Shown: positions 59,696 through 64,000 of the stretch, piece after piece
Layout of the letters: the number at the start of each line of letters is the position of its first letter
Numbering within the stretch: the stretch's first letter is position 1
DNA from: Bolinopsis microptera
Lineage: Eukaryota > Ctenophora > Tentaculata > Lobata > Bolinopsidae
Direction: 5' to 3'
DNA length: 64,000 bases
Assembly (NCBI RefSeq): GCF_026151205.1
Contig: NC_087077.1
Coordinates: forward strand, 1,550,001 to 1,614,000
The notes under the pieces: model-generated
Told to the model about the DNA's origin: nothing
Databases searched by the model: none
What the model saw: only the letters and a program-made list of their open reading frames with translations
Translations under genes and position numbers: made by a program

Positions 59696-62600
59696 ATGGA
59701 ATGTCTAGTTATTGGATGTTCTGGTGTCGGCAAATCGACTCTGTTAAACAGGTTAGCCAACATTTTATCTACCACCTAATAGCCTATCCACGTGGATCAA
59801 TTTTTTGATTTTCCTGAAAGTTGTTTGAAACTGACTAAATTTGACTAAACGCCACTTTCTTCAGACTAAGTGCCGAGGATACTCCCTCTACTCCAGTGCT
59901 ACCAGTCCTTACACCCACTGTTGGAAGTAATGTTAAAGATGTGCCCTTCTCTAAACGGAAATGTATCCGTCTCCGTGAGGTTCGTGTTATTTTAGCTGGT
60001 TAGATTTACTTGCTGATAAGTAGAATTGACTCTGGTGAAGTTAACTATTAACTAAGGTTAGACTAAACTGCACGACACTCTAGCCTTGTATTGAGCCACT
60101 CTTCCCCTGTAATTTAACCTTTTTGCATGACTATAAACGTTTCCCAACGTGTGCCCCTTGTTTCAATTATAATTAACCTCCAGGTGAGTGGATCTCTGAG
60201 ACAAACCTGGTCGCAATATTACTCCGACTCAAAAGCTGTGATATTCCTTTTGGATATGACAAATAGAGCACAGGTGAGCCTACCTGATATTTTACGTTCT
60301 TGATAAATCCTGTGACACGTTAGAAGCATCTAAATTATTTATCTTAATTATTGAGGGGGGGGGGGGGGGGGGTCCAAGGGGAACTTTGGGGAACTTTGGG
60401 AAAGTCCCCCAAGATTTCTAAGGTTCCCCAAAAAAAAGTTCCCCAAAACTCCCCAAAATTCCCCAAAATTATTCAAAATTATTCAAAATTATTCAAAATT
60501 TCTCTAATATACATTAATACCCATTAATGTTAACATGTATGTTATTATTAGGTATAATCTTAACTTACTTGTTGATACTTGCAGCATGATAATTGTTTTG
60601 GCATAATTATTTTTTTGGGGAACTTTGGGGAATTTTGGGGAACTTTCTGAAGTTCCCCAAAAAAAAGTTCCCCAAAATTCCCCAAAATTATTTGTTTCAT
60701 TGATAATTTTTTGGGGAACTTTGGGAAAGTCCCCCAGGTTTCCTGAAGTTCCCCAAAAAAAAGTTCCCCAAAACTCCCCAAAGTTCCCCTTGGACCCCCC
60801 CCCCCCCTATTGAATATCTGTGGTGGTTGTGAAATTTTACAATTCAACATTAAATTAACACTTTTAAATAAAACCTCGATAACGATATACTGAAACAGTT
60901 GGTTGCAGTCCAATCAAAGCCAATGATACATAGAATAGTTGGAGCAAAATCTTGATGTTGAGATTACTTTTTTATTGTATTACAACTCACCTAAACACGA
61001 TGATACACATTCCCCGATTTCAGCTGAGTACCAGCCAGGTTGAGCTGCTGAAACTGTTGAGTAATCCTGTTATCAATTTCAGCTGAGTACCAGCCAGGTT
61101 GAGCTTCTGAATCTGTTGAGTAATCCTGTTATCAATTTCAGCTGAGTACCAGCCAGGTTGAGCTGCTGAATCTGTTGAGTAATCCTGTTATCTATTTCAG
61201 CTGAGTACCAGCCAGGTTGAGCTGCTAAAACTGTTGAGTAATCCTGTTATCAATTTCAGCTGAGTACCAGCCAGGTTGAGCTGCTGAAACTGTTGAGTAA
61301 TCCTGTTATCTATTTCAGCTGAGTACCAGCCAGGTTGAGCTGCTGAAACTGTTGAGTAATCCTGTTATCAATTTCAGCTGAGTACCAGCCAGGTTGAGCT
61401 GCTGAAACTGTTGAGTAATCCTGTTATCAATTTCAGCTGAGTACCAGCCAGGTTGAGCTGCTGAAACTGTTGAGTAATCCTGTTATCAATTTCAGCTGAG
61501 TACCAGCCAGGTTGAGCTGCTGAAACTGTTGAGTAATCATGTTATCTATTTCAGCTGAGTACCAGCCAGGTTGAGCTGCTGAAACTGTTGAGTAATCCTG
61601 TTATCTATTTCAGCTGAGTACCAGCCAGGTTGAGCTGCTGAAACTGTTGAGTAATCCTGTTATCTATTTCAGCTGAGTACCAGCCAGGTTGAGCTGCTGA
61701 AACTGTTGAGTAATCCTGTTATCAATTTCAGCTGAGTACCAGTCAGGTTGAGCTGCTGAAACTGTTGAGTAATCATGTTATCTATTTCAGCTGAGTACCA
61801 GCCAGGTTGAGCTGCTGAAACTGTTGAGTAATCCTGTTATCTATTTCAGCTGAGTACCAGCCAGGTTGAGCTGCTGAAACTGTTGAGTAATCCTGTTATC
61901 TATTTCAGCTGAGTACCAGCCAGGTTGAGCTGCTGAAACTGTTGAGTAATCCTGTTATCTATTTCAGCTGAGTACCAGCCAGGTTGAGCTGCTGAAACTG
62001 TTGAGTAATCCTGTTATCTATTTCAGCTGAGTACCAGCCAGGTTGAGCTGCTGAAACTGTTGAGTAATCCTGTTATCTATTTCAGCTGAGTACCAGCCAG
62101 GTTGAGCTGCTGAAACTGTTGAGTAATCCTGTTATCTATTTCAGCTGAGTACCAGCCAGGTTGAGCTGCTGAGTGCTGAAACTGTTGAGTAATCCTGTTA
62201 TCAATTTCAGCTGAGTACCAGCCAGGTTGAGCTGCTGAAACTGTTGAGTAATCCTGTTATCTATTTCAGCTGAGTACCAGCCAGGTTGAGCTGCTAAAAC
62301 TGTTGAGTAATCCTGTTATCAATTTCAGCTGAGTACCAGCCAGGTTGAGCTGCTGAAACTGTTGAGTAATCCTGTTATCTATTTCAGCTGAGTATCACCC
62401 AGGTTGAGCTGCTGAAACTGTTGAGTAATCCTGTTATCAATTTCAGCTGAGTACCAGCCAGGTTGAGCTGCTGAAACTGTTGAGTAATCCTGTTATCAAT
62501 TTCAGCTGAGTACCAGCCAGGTTGAGCTGCTGAAACTGTTGAGTAATCCTGTTATCAATTTCAGCTGAGTACCAGCCAGGTTGAGCTGCTGAAACTGTTG

Positions 62601-64000
62601 AGTAATCCTGTTATCAATTTCAGCTGAGTACCAGCCAGGTTGAGCTGGTGAAACTGTTGAGTAATCCTGTTATCAATTTCAGCTGAGTACCAGCCAGGTT
62701 GAGCTGCTGAAACTGTTGAGTAATCCTGTTATCAATTTCAGCTGAGTACCAGCCAGGTTGAGCTGCTGAAACTGTTGAGTAATCCTGTTATCAATTTCAG
62801 CTGAGTACCAGCCAGGTTGAGCTGCTGAAACTGTTGAGTAATCCTGTTATCAATTTCAGCTGAGTACCAGCCAGGTTGAGCTGCTGAAACTGTTGAGTAA
62901 TCCTGTTATCAATTTCAGCTGAGTACCAGCCAGGTTGAGCTGCTGAAACTGTTGAGTAATCCTGTTATCAATTTCAGCTGAGTACCAGCCAGGTTGAGCT
63001 GCTGAAACTGTTGAGTAATCCTGTTATCAATTTCAGCTGAGTACCAGCCAGGTTGAGCTGCTGAAACTGTTGAGTAATCCTGTTATCAATTTCAGCTGAG
63101 TACCAGCCAGGTTGAGCTGCTGAAACTGTTGAGTAATCCTGTTATCAATTTCAGCTGAGTACCAGCCAGGTTGAGCTGCTGAAACTGTTGAGTAATCCTG
63201 TTATCAATTTCAGCTGAGTACCAGCCAGGTTGAGCTGCTGAAACTGTTGAGTAATCCTGTTATCAATTTCAGCTGAGTACCAGCCAGGTTGAGCTGCTGA
63301 AACTGTTGAGTAATCCTGTTATCAATTTCAGCTGAGTACCAGCCAGGTTGAGCTGCTGAAACTGTTGAGTAATCCTGTTATCAATTTCAGCTGAGTACCA
63401 GCCAGGTTGAGCTGCTGAAACTGTTGAGTAATCCTGTTATCAATTTCAGCTGAGTACCAGCCAGGTTGAGCTGCTGAAACTGTTGAGTAATCCTGTTATC
63501 AATTTCAGCTGAGTACCAGCCAGGTTGAGCTGCTGAAACTGTTGAGTAATCCTGTTATCAATTTCAGCTGAGTACCAGCCAGGTTGAGCTGCTGAAACTG
63601 TTGAGTAATCCTGTTATCAATTTCAGCTGAGTACCAGCCAGGTTGAGCTGCTGAAACTGTTGAGTAATCCTGTTATCAATTTCAGCTGAGTACCAGCCAG
63701 GTTGAGCTGCTGAAACTGTTGAGTAATCCTGTTATCAATTTCAGCTGAGTACCAGCCAGGTTGAGCTGCTGAAACTGTTGAGTAATCCTGTTATCAATTT
63801 CAGCTGAGTACCAGCCAGGTTGAGCTGCTGAAACTGTTGAGTAATCCTGTTATCAATTTCAGCTGAGTACCAGCCAGGTTGAGCTGCTGAAACTGTTGAG
63901 TAATCCTGTTATCAATTTCAGCTGAGTACCAGCCAGGTTGAGCTGCTGACACTGTTGAGTAATCCTGTTATCAATTTCAGCTGAGTACCAGCCAGGTTGA
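59696..64000 (+). CDS. ARL16: ADP-ribosylation factor-like GTPase 16 (partial, runs off window)
   Basis: Exons 59696-59751, 59865-59979 and 60184-60273 join in phase; exon 4 begins at an acceptor at or after 61023. The product starts MECLVIGCSGVGKSTLLNRL (P-loop GCSGVGKST), then PTVGSNVKD, IRLREVSGSLRQTWSQYY and KAVIFLLDMTNRAQ, followed by LSTSQVELLKLLSNP. This parallels vertebrate ARL16, including its early P-loop and PTVGxN switch region. The usual Arf/Ras DxxGQ switch II motif is replaced by EVSGS, a known oddity of ARL16. ARL16 is a small GTPase tied to ciliary and Golgi traffic. The start of exon 4 sits inside a 59-bp tandem array, and the rest of the gene lies beyond the window. The identity is good; the exon 4 copy used is unknown. 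Confidence 0.82.
60349..60813. mobile_element. Poly-G/poly-C-ended inverted-repeat element in ARL16 intron 3
   Basis: The element 60355-60807 starts with 18 G and TCCAAGGGGAACTTTGGGGA and ends with the complement and 13 C. It is flanked by a perfect direct repeat TATTGA (60349-60354 and 60808-60813). Each arm contains several internal GGGGAACTTTGGG/TTCCCCAAAAA units, so each arm is itself self-complementary. No coding capacity. Confidence 0.75.
61022..64000 (+). repeat. 59-bp minisatellite made of an ARL16 splice acceptor and exon start
   Basis: Fifty complete units and part of a 51st, period 59 bp, with one 7-bp insertion near 62170. Each unit reads CTGAGTACCAGCCAGG onward for 45 nt (15 codons, LSTSQVELLKLLSNP) and then GTTATCAATTTCAG, a 14-nt tail that starts GT and ends AG. 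The first copy alone is preceded by a different tail (CATTCCCCGATTTCAG), presumably the original intron end. Variants (CTATTTCAG, GCTAAAACTG, GCTTCTGAATC) cluster before about 62400; later units are almost identical. Confidence 0.97.

Noticed and set aside
60560-60913. 117-residue minus-strand frame with FPKFPKK-type repeats
   Set aside because: It is produced by the GGGGAACTTTGGG repeats of the poly-G-ended element; not a gene.
61022-64000. CRISPR-like array
   Set aside because: The units abut with no unique spacers, and the setting is an animal gene with introns. It is a minisatellite of exon and acceptor sequence.

Overview
This is eukaryotic, animal nuclear DNA. Several genes have short GT-AG introns, many in codon phase 0. 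The recognisable products are animal proteins: cyclin C, histone stem-loop-binding protein (SLBP), a PIM-type kinase, cytochrome b5 reductase 4 (NCB5OR), an ARL16-type GTPase, and two seven-transmembrane receptors, one carrying LDL-receptor class A modules. The DNA is AT-rich, and its mobile DNA mixes a Penelope-like element, a LINE, a MULE remnant, Tc1/mariner-like inverted-repeat elements and a fold-back-like element. That suggests an early-branching invertebrate, perhaps a cnidarian, but the sequence alone does not fix the species.

Layout. Bases 1-9,760 hold repeats only. A fold-back-like element of about 6 kb (717-6665) has long, nearly identical inverted arms built of AGCGCTGGCC-type tandem units, and it carries nested insertions. 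Three direct copies of another repeat family follow. Bases 9,760-15,700 are almost featureless. Next come an intronless PIM-like kinase (15804-16643, +) and an intronless rhodopsin-class receptor (17461-18648, -). A repeat-rich stretch with a MULE remnant follows. Then comes an LDLa receptor on the minus strand (24692-27718) with three reading-frame lesions, lying between inverted repeats. From 28 to 36 kb there are a Penelope-like fragment nested in an older repeat, a hairpin repeat family, and a 5'-truncated LINE with hairpins in its 3' region.

The right-hand 28 kb is gene-dense and all on the plus strand: CYB5R4 (36378-37997), a 912-residue protein with three matrin-type zinc fingers (38665-42452), a degenerate Tc1/mariner-like element, cyclin C (47309-49817, 7 exons), SLBP (50644-52263), a 777-residue zinc-finger/RS-domain protein (54969-59086, 10 exons), and the first exons of ARL16 (from 59696). 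Several of these act in nuclear RNA production or processing: cyclin C in Mediator, SLBP on histone mRNA, and two likely RNA-associated zinc-finger proteins. I see no sign that they are co-regulated.

The most striking structure is at the right edge. At least 50 copies of a 59-bp unit run off the window. Each unit holds the first 15 codons of ARL16 exon 4 preceded by a 3' splice site, so a splice acceptor plus the start of an exon has been amplified into a minisatellite. Other notable points are an in-frame partial exon duplication with a 21-bp minisatellite in the zinc-finger/RS gene, the broken receptor between inverted repeats, and a poly-G/poly-C-ended element with a perfect 6-bp target duplication in an ARL16 intron.
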